From Calothrix sp. NIES-2098 (lineage in GTDB: Bacteria; Cyanobacteriota; Cyanobacteriia; Cyanobacteriales; Nostocaceae), in the NCBI GenBank assembly GCA_002368175.1, contig AP018172.1, positions 5,831,001 through 5,895,000 of the forward strand: 64,000 bases of DNA, read 5' to 3'. This document shows positions 24,849 through 35,300 of this stretch, one piece after another. The first letter of the stretch is position 1, and each line of letters opens with the position of its first letter. A program made the translations under genes and the position numbers. Under the pieces are notes generated by a model. That model was not told the origin of the DNA. It saw nothing but the letters and a program-made list of their open reading frames with translations, and searched no databases.

Positions 24849-24881
24849 CCTCACAAGTTCCTCAAATATTTCTCCTAACCT
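24849..24881 (+). promoter_or_regulatory. CCTCACAAGTTCCTCAA element upstream of the Pat-like gene
   Basis: A perfect consensus copy, then 10 nt and TAACCT (24876-24881), with CATAATG following. The next ATG is about 58 bp downstream. Confidence 0.65.
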
Positions 24882-24938
24882 CATAATGTAACCAGAGAGT
24901 ATGCAAGATACGCTGTTCAATTAACGAGGTTTAGCGGA

Positions 24939-27719
24939 ATGCAAACCCCCAATATATTTAAAACCGATCCCACCTACGACATTCTCCGCACCGAGCGCCA
25001 GCCCCTCAGTTCGATTTTTGCGCCGGAAACGGTAGCTGTAATTGGTGCTAGTGACTCGCCTGGGAGTGTAGGACGTACTTTATTGTGGAACTTAATTAGC
25101 AATCCCTTTGGCGGTACGGTGTTTCCTGTGAATCCCAAACACCACAGCGTTATGGGTATTAAGAGCTACGCAAATATCGCAGAAGTTCCCGATGGAGTGG
25201 ATCTAGCAGTAATTGCCACACCAGCCCCTACAGTACCAGGAATTGTTAGAGAGTGTGTGGCAGCTGGGGTTAAAAGTGCAGTGATTGTGTCTGCTGGTTT
25301 TAAGGAAATTGGCGCACCTGGTATTGAATTAGAGCAACAAATTTTACAGGAAGCTCGCCTAGGCAGGTTGAGGATCATCGGCCCTAACTGCCTGGGCGTA
25401 ATGAATCCCCACACTGGATTAAATGCCACATTCGCCAGTACAATGGCACGTCCTGGGAAAGTCGGTTTTATTAGCCAGAGTGGTGCGCTTTGCACTTCTA
25501 TTCTTGATTGGAGTTTGCGAGAAAATGTTGGGTTTAGCGCCTTTATGTCCATCGGCTCTATGTTAGATGTCGGTTGGGGCGACTTAATTTATTACCTCGG
25601 TGATGACCCTCGCACCCAAAGTATTGTCATTTACATGGAATCGATTGGCGATGCGCGGTCATTTCTTTCCGCAGCCCGTGAGGTAGCTTTAACAAAGCCG
25701 ATTATTGTGATTAAAGCAGGTCGGACTGAAGCCGCCGCTAAAGCCTCAGCTTCCCATACCGGAGCGCTCACTGGTAGCGATGAAGTTCTCGATGCGGCTT
25801 TCCGCAGAAGTGGTGTGTTGAGAGTGACGAAAATTTCCGAACTGTTCAACATGGCGGAGGTATTAGCAAAACAACCCCGCCCTAAAGGGCCGCGCCTGAC
25901 GATGATTACTAACGCTGGCGGGCCAGGAGTGCTGGCAACAGATTTTCTCATTACCACCGGGGGAGAATTAGCCGAACTCGCGCCAGAGACAATTACCGCC
26001 CTCAACCAAACCCTGCCATCTTACTGGAGTCATGGCAACCCGATCGATATTCTCGGAGATGCCGACCCCGAACGTTACAGCAAAACGCTGGAGATTGCCG
26101 CGAAAGATCCAAATAGTGACGGTATCCTTTTGATTCTCACACCCCAGGCAATGACCGACCCTACCCAAACTGCCGAGCAGTTAAAATCTGGCATTGAAAA
26201 AGGACAAGTTCCTTCTGGCAAGCCAATTATCGCAACCTGGATGGGAGGGGCTGAGGTCATGGCAGGGGAGGCAATTCTCAATCGCGCTAGCATTCCCACC
26301 TATCCCTACCCGGATTCAGCAGCACGTGTATTTACTTATATGTGGCAGTATAGCTACAACCTACGCGGTATTTACGAAACTCCGGTATTGCCAGAGGAAG
26401 AAGACGGTATCCCTAACCGCGACCTGGCAGAAAAGCTGATTACCACAGTTCATCAGGCAGGGCGAACCATTCTCACGGAGGCAGAATCAAAGCAAATCTT
26501 AGCAGCATACGGTATCCCTACGCTAAAAGCCTGCACGGCAGCAACCGAAGACGAAGCTGTTGACTGTGCAAATTCCCTTGGTTATCCGGTAGTCCTCAAA
26601 CTGCTATCGAAGACCATCACCCACAAAACCGATGTAGGCGGCGTGCAGTTAAATCTCATGGATGCAGACGCTGTGCGCTGGGCGTATCGCACAATTAAAA
26701 ATTCTGTCACCGAAAAAGTAGGAATAGAACACTTTTTAGGGGTGACAGTGCAGCCAATGATTAACCTCAATGGTGGCTACGAATTGATTATTGGTAGCAG
26801 CCTCGATCCACAGTTCGGGCCAGTACTGCTGTTTGGTGCGGGGGGACAATTAGTGGAGGTGTTTAGAGATAGAGCGATCGCACTCCCACCCCTAAACACT
26901 ACCTTGGCACGGCGAATGATGGAACAAACGCAGATTTACAAAGCCCTCAAAGGTGTGAGGGGACGCGCGCCTGTAGATTTAGCCGCCTTAGAACATTTAT
27001 TAGTGCGATTTTCCCAACTAGTTGTAGAACAACCTTGGATTAAAGAAATTGATATCAATCCCTTGTGGGCGCGGTTTGATAGTACAGAACAAGAATTCTC
27101 TGCTGCTTCCTCACTAATTGCTCTAGATGCACGAATCGTCCTCCACCCCCCAGAAGTTAGGGAAGATCAACTGCCAAAATCGGCAATTCGTCCCTATCCA
27201 ACACAATACATCACACCTTGGACGCTAAAAGATGGTACTTCGCTTACTATCCGTCCCATCCGCCCGGAAGATGAGCCGCTAATTGTGCAGTTCCATAAAA
27301 CCCTGTCAGAGCAAAGCGTCTATTTTCGTTACTTCCATTTGATCAAGTTGAGTCAGCGAATAGCCCACGAACGAATGATGCGCCTGTGTTTTATTGACTA
27401 CGATCGCGAAATGGCATTGGTTGCCGATCATAAAAATCCCACAACAGGAAATCATGAAATTTTGGCCATAGGTCGCTTGAGTCAGTTACATGGTGTGAGA
27501 GAGGCGGAATTTGCCCTACTAGTCAGCGATCCCTACCAACGCTTGGGTTTAGGTACAGAAATCTTACACCAACTACTACAAGTTGGTCGTCATGAAAATA
27601 TCCAGCGCATCACTGCCGACATTCTGTCAGAAAATGTTGCCATGCAACGAGTTTGTGAAAAAGTTGGCTTCAGATTGCATCGTAGTGCTGATATAACCAG
27701 GGCGGAAATTGATTTGTAG
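24939..27719 (+). CDS. Acyl-CoA synthetase (ADP-forming)-GNAT fusion, Pat-type
   Basis: This 926-aa protein joins an ADP-forming acyl-CoA synthetase to a C-terminal GNAT acetyltransferase, as in the lysine acetyltransferase Pat. It shows a CoA-binding domain (about 25-125, with GASDSPGSVGRTLL), two succinyl-CoA-synthetase-like domains (about 150-470), an ATP-grasp domain (about 490-720) and GNAT (about 768-926; acetyl-CoA loop near YQRLGLGTEIL). The His at residue 273 in ASHTGALTG corresponds to the phospho-His of succinyl-CoA synthetase alpha and is kept. In the Salmonella Pat this site is thought to be lost. The synthetase half may therefore be active and could form acetate plus ATP from acetyl-CoA. 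It precedes acs by 121 bp. Confidence 0.9.
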   Translation: MQTPNIFKTDPTYDILRTERQPLSSIFAPETVAVIGASDSPGSVGRTLLWNLISNPFGGTVFPVNPKHHSVMGIKSYANIAEVPDGVDLAVIATPAPTVPGIVRECVAAGVKSAVIVSAGFKEIGAPGIELEQQILQEARLGRLRIIGPNCLGVMNPHTGLNATFASTMARPGKVGFISQSGALCTSILDWSLRENVGFSAFMSIGSMLDVGWGDLIYYLGDDPRTQSIVIYMESIGDARSFLSAAREVALTKPIIVIKAGRTEAAAKASASHTGALTGSDEVLDAAFRRSGVLRVTKISELFNMAEVLAKQPRPKGPRLTMITNAGGPGVLATDFLITTGGELAELAPETITALNQTLPSYWSHGNPIDILGDADPERYSKTLEIAAKDPNSDGILLILTPQAMTDPTQTAEQLKSGIEKGQVPSGKPIIATWMGGAEVMAGEAILNRASIPTYPYPDSAARVFTYMWQYSYNLRGIYETPVLPEEEDGIPNRDLAEKLITTVHQAGRTILTEAESKQILAAYGIPTLKACTAATEDEAVDCANSLGYPVVLKLLSKTITHKTDVGGVQLNLMDADAVRWAYRTIKNSVTEKVGIEHFLGVTVQPMINLNGGYELIIGSSLDPQFGPVLLFGAGGQLVEVFRDRAIALPPLNTTLARRMMEQTQIYKALKGVRGRAPVDLAALEHLLVRFSQLVVEQPWIKEIDINPLWARFDSTEQEFSAASSLIALDARIVLHPPEVREDQLPKSAIRPYPTQYITPWTLKDGTSLTIRPIRPEDEPLIVQFHKTLSEQSVYFRYFHLIKLSQRIAHERMMRLCFIDYDREMALVADHKNPTTGNHEILAIGRLSQLHGVREAEFALLVSDPYQRLGLGTEILHQLLQVGRHENIQRITADILSENVAMQRVCEKVGFRLHRSADITRAEIDL

Positions 27720-27762
27720 GGTCAAGAGTCAAAAGTCAAGAGCCAAGAGCCAAGAGTCAATG
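27720..27762 (+). repeat. Heptanucleotide repeat (AGTCAAG type)
   Basis: About six AGTCAAG/AGCCAAG heptamers follow the Pat-like stop codon directly, within the 121-bp spacer to acs. Such short tandemly repeated repetitive sequences are typical of heterocyst-forming cyanobacteria. Confidence 0.75.
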
Positions 27763-27840
27763 GAATGTGCAATGTGTCACAGCTTAATTAGTGAGGAGTG
27801 GGAAGTTGGGAAGTACTTAAAAAAATAGCGGAGCAAGATT

Positions 27841-29811
27841 ATGTCACAAGCCACTATAGAATCGATTCTGCAAGAAGAACGTTTATTTCAACCTCCTAGG
27901 GAATTTTCGCAAGCTGCTTATATTAAAAGTCTGGAAGAATACCAACGCATCTACGCAAAATCCGTAGCTGACCCCGAAGGATTTTGGGGAGAACTGGCAG
28001 AAAAAGAGTTGCACTGGTTCCAGAAGTGGGACAAGGTGCTAGATTGGCAACCTCCGTTTGCTCAGTGGTTTGTCGGGGGTAAGTTAAATATTTCCTATAA
28101 CTGCCTGGATCGCCATCTTACAGACGGTCGGCGTGACAAGACTGCGTTAATTTGGGAAGGAGAACCAGGGGATTCGCGCACTTTTACCTATGCCCAGTTA
28201 CATCAGGAAGTTTGCCAAATGGCGAATGTGTTGAAAAAGCTGGGTGTACAGAAAGGCGATCGCGTTGGTATTTATATGCCGATGATTCCCGAAGCCGCGA
28301 TCGCGATGTTGGCTTGTGTGCGAATTGGTGCGATTCACACTGTTGTTTTTGCTGGTTTCAGCGCTGAAGCTTTAAAAGAAAGACTTGTAGACGCTCAAGC
28401 CAAAATTGTGATTACTGCTGATGGCGGCTGGCGTAAAGATGCGATCGTACCAGTAAAAGAGCAGGTCAATCGTGCATTGGCAGATAATGGTGCGCCTAGC
28501 GTCCAAAATGTCTTGGTAGTCAAGCGCACCGATCGCGAAGTTAACATGATTCCCGAGCGCGACCTTTGGTGGCACGAACTACGCCAAGATGTAGCAATTG
28601 ATTGTCCAGCCGAGCCAATGGACAGCGAAGATACGCTATTTATCCTCTACACTTCTGGAACTACAGGTAAACCCAAAGGCGTTGTCCACACTGTTGGCGG
28701 TTACAGCCTCTTCAGCCACATCACCACCAAATGGATTTTTGATGTCAAAGACAACGATATCCTCTGGTGTACTGCTGACGTGGGTTGGATTACTGGACAC
28801 AGTTACATTATTTACGGGCCGCTGTCTAACGGTGCCACAACGGTGATGTACGAAGGCGCTCCCCGCAGTTCCAATCCTGGTTGTTTTTGGGATGTGATTC
28901 AAAAATACCGCGTCACCATTTTTTACACCGCACCTACAGCTATTCGTACCTTCATGAAAATGGGCGAAGAACTGCCCAAAGCACGAGATTTATCTTCCTT
29001 GCGCTTGCTGGGATCGGTGGGAGAACCAATTAACCCCACAGCTTGGATGTGGTACTACCGCGTAATTGGCGGCGAACGTTGTCCAGTTACAGATACCTGG
29101 TGGCAAACTGAAACAGGCGGCGCAATGATTAGCCCTTTACCCGGAGCAATTCCTACCAAACCCGGTTCTGCAACTCTACCATTCCCCGGAATTGTGGCAG
29201 ATGTGGTGGATTTAGAAGGCAATCCTGTCGGTGCAAATCAGGGCGGATATCTAGTGATTCATAATCCCTGGCCGGGAATGCTAAGAAATGTCTACCGCAA
29301 CCCTGACCGTTATCGCAGCACCTATTGGGAACATATCCCCCCCAAAAATGGCAAGTATATCTATTTCACAGGTGATGGCGCACGCAAAGACGAAGACGGC
29401 TACTTCTGGATTATGGGTCGAGTAGACGATGTAATTAATGTTGCCGGACACCGCTTGGGGACGATGGAAGTAGAATCAGCCTTAGTTTCTCACCAAGCAG
29501 TTTCAGAAGCAGCAGTAGTCGGTAGACCAGAGGAAATCAAAGGTGAAGAAATTGTCGCCTTTGTCACCTTAGAAGAAGGGTATTCTCCTAGTGAAGAATT
29601 AGCTAAGGAATTGAAAAAGCACGTTGTCCAAGAAATTGGCGTAATTGCCCGTCCTAGTGAAATTCGCTTTACGGATGCCTTACCCAAAACCCGTTCCGGT
29701 AAGATTGTGCGGCGTGTCCTCAGAGCTTTGGCTGCTGGTGAAGAGATTGCAGGAGATTTATCTACTTTAGAAGACCGTGGTGTAATTGAGCAATTGCGAT
29801 CGGGCACGTAA
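27841..29811 (+). CDS. acs: Acetyl-CoA synthetase (AMP-forming)
   Basis: This 656-aa protein is acetate-CoA ligase, converting acetate, ATP and CoA to acetyl-CoA, AMP and pyrophosphate. The length matches the family. The P-loop-like AMP motif YTSGTTGKPKGVVH is near 270. The acetate-binding region has DTWWQTETGG near 417, and the hinge and C-terminal lysine motif PKTRSGKIVRR is near 625. The Lys in PKTRSGK is the residue that Pat acetylates and AcuC-type deacetylases restore in other bacteria; genes for both kinds of enzyme are just upstream. GGAG lies 8 nt before the ATG. A GC hairpin follows the stop. Confidence 0.96.
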   Translation: MSQATIESILQEERLFQPPREFSQAAYIKSLEEYQRIYAKSVADPEGFWGELAEKELHWFQKWDKVLDWQPPFAQWFVGGKLNISYNCLDRHLTDGRRDKTALIWEGEPGDSRTFTYAQLHQEVCQMANVLKKLGVQKGDRVGIYMPMIPEAAIAMLACVRIGAIHTVVFAGFSAEALKERLVDAQAKIVITADGGWRKDAIVPVKEQVNRALADNGAPSVQNVLVVKRTDREVNMIPERDLWWHELRQDVAIDCPAEPMDSEDTLFILYTSGTTGKPKGVVHTVGGYSLFSHITTKWIFDVKDNDILWCTADVGWITGHSYIIYGPLSNGATTVMYEGAPRSSNPGCFWDVIQKYRVTIFYTAPTAIRTFMKMGEELPKARDLSSLRLLGSVGEPINPTAWMWYYRVIGGERCPVTDTWWQTETGGAMISPLPGAIPTKPGSATLPFPGIVADVVDLEGNPVGANQGGYLVIHNPWPGMLRNVYRNPDRYRSTYWEHIPPKNGKYIYFTGDGARKDEDGYFWIMGRVDDVINVAGHRLGTMEVESALVSHQAVSEAAVVGRPEEIKGEEIVAFVTLEEGYSPSEELAKELKKHVVQEIGVIARPSEIRFTDALPKTRSGKIVRRVLRALAAGEEIAGDLSTLEDRGVIEQLRSGT

Positions 29812-29849
29812 TACCAATTTGAAAAAAGAATGCAACAGATGCATCTTTA

Positions 29850-29873
29850 GGGGCGGGGAAACTCCGCCCTTTA
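29850..29873 (+). terminator. Intrinsic-type terminator after acs
   Basis: Stem GGGCGG/CCGCCC (29851-29869) with loop GGAAACT, followed by TTTACT, lies 40 bp after the acs stop. It stands between the convergent acs and prolyl oligopeptidase genes. Confidence 0.65.
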
Positions 29874-29942
29874 CTAAATAGGAACTGCGAGAGTTATATA
29901 TCGAACCAGATACAATTTAATATCAGGTTTACTTACTAATTT

Positions 29943-32306
29943 CTAAACTTTCATATCTAAGGTACGCACTAAGAACGCCCACTTATCTGTAACTTCGTCA
30001 ATAATCTTAGCTGTGGGTTTACCAGCACCATGTCCTGCCTTAGTCTCAATTCTAATTAGCACTGGTGCATTACCTGCCTGAGCCGCTTGCAAAGCAGCTG
30101 CAAATTTGAAACTATGAGCAGGAACAACGCGATCGTCATGATCGGCAGTAGTAATTAATGTTGCGGGATAAGCTGTACCTGGTTTTAAATTGTGCAGTGG
30201 TGAATAGGCATATAATGCTTTAAATTCTTCTGGATTGTCTGGAGAACCGTATTCTGATGTCCAAGCCCAACCAATAGTAAATTTGTGGAACCGCAACATA
30301 TCCATTACGCCAACTGCGGGTAAAGCAGCACCAAACAGATCGGGACGCTGACTCATGCAAGCACCCACTAATAAACCACCATTGCTACCACCGCCAATTG
30401 CTAGTTTTTCAGATTTGGTATATTTATTCGCGATTAACCACTCAGCAGCAGCAATAAAGTCATCAAAAACATTTTGCTTTTTCAACTTCATTCCCGCCTG
30501 ATGCCATTCTTCACCGTACTCTCCACCACCACGAATATTTGGCATCGCATAGACGCCGCCCATTTCCATCCACACCAAAATACTCACAGAAAAACTAGGT
30601 GTCATTGAGGCATTAAAACCACCATAACTATAGAGATAGGTAGGGTTATTTCCATCTAATTTAATGCCTTTTTTGTGAGTGATAAACATAGGCACTCTTG
30701 TGCCATCTTTACTTTGATAAAAAACTTGTTTTGTCTCGTAATCTGCGGGATTAAAATCTACTGTTGGCTGACGGTAAACTTCACTTTTCCCCGTTACCAT
30801 ATCATAGCGATAGATAGTACCTGGTGTAGTGAAACTAGTAAAACTATAAAAAGTTTCTGTATCATAACGCTTGCCATCAAAGCCATTTACAGAACCAAGT
30901 CCAGGTAATTCTACCTCGCGCACAAATGTACCCTTGAGGTCGAAAATTTTGAATTGGCTGCGAGCATCTTTAAGATAATCAGCGACAAACTGATTATTAA
31001 GTATACTTACACCTTCTAAAGTTTCTGCTGACTGGGGTATGATTTCCTGCCAATTCTTTGAGTTTGGTTTTTTAATATCAACAGCAATAATTCTGCCACG
31101 CGGTGCGTTTAAATCTGTGCGAAAATAGAAGATATTATCATCGTTATCAATAAAACTGTAATCAGCCTCAAACTTATTAATCAGCTCTACCACTTCAGTA
31201 TTGGTATTATTTAAATCTTTATAAAAAACTAAATTTTTGGAATCAGTACCCAACCAAACTGAAATTATTAAATATTTGCCATCTTCAGTAACGTCACCAT
31301 TAAATCCCCATTCTTTTTGATCGGGGCGCTCATAGATTAATAAATCTTCTGATTGTGGAGTACCCAGTCGGTGATAATAAAGTTTTTGATAGTAGTTAAC
31401 ATCTGTCTTGGAAAATTGCTCTTCCTGGGGAGATCCCAAGATCGCATTTTCCGCTTCTAATTTGCTTTTTTCTTGCGGTTCATCGTAGCGACTATAGAAA
31501 AAGCCTTGATTATCATTTGTCCAGGATACACCAGAGAATTTAATCCACTTCAGTTGATCTTTTAGATCTTCACCAGTCTCGATATCACGAACTTTCCATT
31601 CTTGCCAATCAGAACCGGATGTAGATAAACCATAAGCTAAAAGTTGACCATTATCACTAATAGATAAGTCGGCAAGAGCAACTGTACCATCTTCTGAGAG
31701 TTTATTCGGGTCAAGTAAAACTTTTGGTTGGGCATCAAGAGTTTTAAGAGTATAGAGAACGCTTTGGTTTTGCAGCCCATCATTTTTGAAATAAAAATAG
31801 CGTTCGGTCGCATTCTTTTCTAAAGATTCACCTTCTTTAAATGGAATACTATATCGTTCGTAATTCCAGAGTTTAGTGAGGCGTTGTCTAATTTTTTCCT
31901 TGGCAGGAATCTCATTAAGGTAAGCAAAAGTAATTTTATTTTCTGCTTCAATCCAAGTTTTTGTTTCTGCCGAATCAGGATTTTCTAACCAACGGTAAGG
32001 ATCTGCTACTACAGTGCCGTGGTAGTTATCGACTCGATCGCTCTTGTGGCTAAGTGGATAAGTCAACATAGTTTTTAATGGAGCTCTTTGCCGTGCGTAA
32101 TGTTCGGAAGATGGGGTAAGGGAAACCTGTTTTAGAGACGGTTTCCTATTCATACTTTCCCCATCTGTTAATTTCTCGACTAGTACTGGTGAAGGAAACT
32201 TAGTGGAAATTGTAGCATTAGCGACAGTAGCAGGTAGCAACCATCGGCAAATCATCACTGTCACCAAGAAGATTGCTAACAGCCGAGTCCATGAAACTTT
32301 GACCAT
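29943..32306 (-). CDS. Prolyl oligopeptidase (S9A), exported
   Basis: This 787-aa protein is a serine peptidase of family S9A, cleaving after proline in short peptides. Its N-terminus (MVKVSWTRLLAIFLVTVMI) is a signal peptide or anchor, and about 60 linker residues follow before the propeller domain, so it is probably periplasmic. The catalytic Ser is in GGGSNGGLLVGA, the Asp in TADHDDRVVPAHS and the His in KAGHGAGKPTAK; all three are in family context. The cytosolic family length is about 700 aa, and the extra residues are the leader. The stop codon of hmpE is 9 bp before its start, so it may be read from the hmp transcript. Confidence 0.93.
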   Translation of the reverse strand: MVKVSWTRLLAIFLVTVMICRWLLPATVANATISTKFPSPVLVEKLTDGESMNRKPSLKQVSLTPSSEHYARQRAPLKTMLTYPLSHKSDRVDNYHGTVVADPYRWLENPDSAETKTWIEAENKITFAYLNEIPAKEKIRQRLTKLWNYERYSIPFKEGESLEKNATERYFYFKNDGLQNQSVLYTLKTLDAQPKVLLDPNKLSEDGTVALADLSISDNGQLLAYGLSTSGSDWQEWKVRDIETGEDLKDQLKWIKFSGVSWTNDNQGFFYSRYDEPQEKSKLEAENAILGSPQEEQFSKTDVNYYQKLYYHRLGTPQSEDLLIYERPDQKEWGFNGDVTEDGKYLIISVWLGTDSKNLVFYKDLNNTNTEVVELINKFEADYSFIDNDDNIFYFRTDLNAPRGRIIAVDIKKPNSKNWQEIIPQSAETLEGVSILNNQFVADYLKDARSQFKIFDLKGTFVREVELPGLGSVNGFDGKRYDTETFYSFTSFTTPGTIYRYDMVTGKSEVYRQPTVDFNPADYETKQVFYQSKDGTRVPMFITHKKGIKLDGNNPTYLYSYGGFNASMTPSFSVSILVWMEMGGVYAMPNIRGGGEYGEEWHQAGMKLKKQNVFDDFIAAAEWLIANKYTKSEKLAIGGGSNGGLLVGACMSQRPDLFGAALPAVGVMDMLRFHKFTIGWAWTSEYGSPDNPEEFKALYAYSPLHNLKPGTAYPATLITTADHDDRVVPAHSFKFAAALQAAQAGNAPVLIRIETKAGHGAGKPTAKIIDEVTDKWAFLVRTLDMKV

Positions 32307-32314
32307 TGAGTTGT

Positions 32315-35300
32315 TTAAGCAGTAGTACTGTGAATAAGTTTCTCTCCTTTGAGCATCCGTACTGCTGCTTCCAGTAGAGCTTCTTCTAGGTAAGGCTTGG
32401 TAAAGTAACCGCTAGCACCAAGTTGGATTGCCATTTGTCTGTGCTTATCTGCACCCCGTGAGGTGAGCATAGCGATTGGTAGGTGGTTGAGGTTGTTATC
32501 TTTCTGAATCCGAGAGAGCAACTCCAGTCCATCACACCGGGGCATTTCAATGTCGCAAAATACAATATCGCAAGGCAAACCAGAACGAAGTTTATCCCAA
32601 GCCTCTTGTCCATCACGAGCCTGTTCTACGCGATAACCTGCCTTGTTAAAGGTGAGGGAGAGTAATTCTCTGACTGTAATCGAGTCATCAACAATCAGCA
32701 CAGTTGGATCAATCTTCACAGCTGGGACTTCTGGTGTGATGGGAGTCGCTTTCTGCTGCCAAATGCCACCACTTTGTTTAGATATCCGTCCTTGGAAGAT
32801 ATCCATGATTTCTAGGACATCAGCAATTGGCATAATACGACCATCACCTAGAACTGTCGCACCAGCTACACCTAGAGGTTTGGGTGCTGGCCCTTCAAAT
32901 TGCTTAATTACAATTTCTTGTTCGCTTAGTACCAAGTCAATCTGTAGGGCAATTAGATTATTTGCCGATCGCACTACAACCACAGAAACCATGTCATCAT
33001 CGCGAGTACCACCGTAAACACTACCGCGGCTGATTTGTCGGTTGAAGGCTAAAAGCTCTTTTAAGGGACGGAATGGCAAGACTGTATCTCGCCAAGGAAT
33101 AAATGTTTGCCCATCAGCATTTTGTTGGATATTTTTAACAGGAATATCCAGGGTATCTTCTACACCATCCATTGGGAAGGCGATGCGAGCTTTATCGGAA
33201 ACACAGCACAGCGCTTTACAAATACTCAATGTGAGTGGCAAACGAATTGTAAAGGTTGTTCCTTTACCAAGGGTAGAATCTGTATTTACTGTGCCGCGAA
33301 TTTCGCTAATTTCCGAGCGAACTACATCCATACCCACACCGCGACCTGAAATTTCATCGGCTTGGTCTTTAATACTAAAGCCTGACTGGAACAGCAGATC
33401 GTAGATTTCTGGGCGTGTTATGGTTTTTGCTTCTGCTGGTGTGAGCATACCCAACTTCAACGCTTTGGCTTTGATGCGTTCTGTATCGATACCCGCACCA
33501 TCATCACCCACAGAGATTACAGTTTGGTTCCCTTGGTGGAAGGCACGAATAGCGATCTCGCCTACGGGCTTTTTACCTGTGGCTTGTCGTACCTCTGGCG
33601 TTTCAATCCCATGAGCGATCGCATTATTGAGCATATGAGTTAGCGGATCGGTGAGGTGATCCAAAATCATTTTGTCGATTAAGGTATCCCCACCTTCAAT
33701 GATTAATTCAACTTGTTTGCCATATTTGATGGCATTATCTCTAACGCCCCGCCGCAAGCGATCGATTGCTTGGGAAAATGGCACCATTCTGGCTCGTGTC
33801 AATCCCTCTTGTAGCTGGGTAGTGACTTGGCGAAACTGTCGTGCTACTCGCTCGGTTTCTTCTGTCACAAAGTCAATGTCACTCGCTGACTCCCGTACTC
33901 TGACAATCATTTCGATCATTTCCTGGGACAAGGTATGGAAAGGTGTAAACCGATCCATTTCTAGTTCACTAAAACCCCTATCAGCATTGGAATCTGGGGA
34001 TGCAGCACCCGATTCTTTATTTTTACGGCTGGCTAAAAGCGAGGCTTCTAATAGCGATCGCTCATATAATTCCTGCATCCTCGCCCCAACATCAGAGAGA
34101 TGTTGCACCTGAATTAGCAAGTTATCTAATGACTGGCGCAGACGTTCTTGATCCTGCTCTAAGGTATTGCGATTTACCACCAACTCCCCAACCAAATTAC
34201 TCATATCATCCAGTTGCTTAACTGGAACTTTCATCGTTTCTTCAAATCTTGCCGCACGGCGAGTTGAGGGGCGTGGTGTTTTGCCCGTCTTGGGTTTGGC
34301 TGATGGTGAATGCGATATTGTATGATCTGCTTCTGCCAGTAATTTTTCTAGATCGCTAAATTCGTCGTCAATCTCTGGTGCAGTTACAGTGTTGTTGGCA
34401 TTGTTAGCAATTGTTTGTGGTTGCTGCTGTGGATAAACAGGTGGTGGTGTGGCTATTTCCTCATCGTTTTCTTCATCTAGCAATGCTTCCAGTGCTGCAA
34501 AATCTTCCTCTGGGATGGGAGTAGAGAATTCTTCTTCTAATAATGTTTCTAGGTCTGCAAATTCGTCTTCTGATGTAACTGCTGGTGGCTGCTCCAATTT
34601 AGGATCGGCAACTACAGCATGAGCTATGTTCAACAAAGTTGCGGACAAATCCTTGGCTTCATCTGATGAATTCAATGCGACTTTATTTTCTGCGATCGCA
34701 GCATCGTTGAAGTCAATGTTTGCAGTATTATCTACTAACTCTTCTAGATCTGCGAATTCTTGGAAGACAGTTTCTGTCACTGCTAACTCATCAACTATCG
34801 GTAGTTCTATGCTGGCGATCGCATCTGTGTTATCTACTAACTCTTCTAGATCTGCGAATTCTTGGAAGACAGTTTCTGTCACTGCTAACTCATCAACTAT
34901 CGGTAGTTCTATGCTGGCGATCGCATCTGTGTTATCTACTAACTCTTCTAGATCTGCGAATTCTTGGAAGACAGTTTCTGTCGCTGCTAACTCATCAACT
35001 ATCGGTAGTTCTGTGCTGGCGAGCGTATCTGTGTTATCTACTAACTCTTCTAGATCTGCGAATTCTTGGAAGACAGTTTCTGTCGCTGCTAACTCATCAA
35101 CTATCGGTAGTTCTGTACTGGCGAGCGTATTTGTGTTATCTGCTACCTCTTCTAAGTTAGGAAATTCTCGGAATATGGTTTCTGTATCTCTTAACTCATC
35201 GACTATTGGTAGTGCTGCGCTGGCGATCGCATCTGTGTTATCCGCTATCTCTTCTAAAGTTGCAAATTCTGGGAGAACAGTTTCTCTTGCTGGTAAATCA

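Noticed and set aside
24746..24938. A further HIP1-dense stretch as an origin or regulatory site
   Set aside because: GCGATCGC repeats are common throughout this genome type and do not mark an origin; no DnaA-box cluster was seen.
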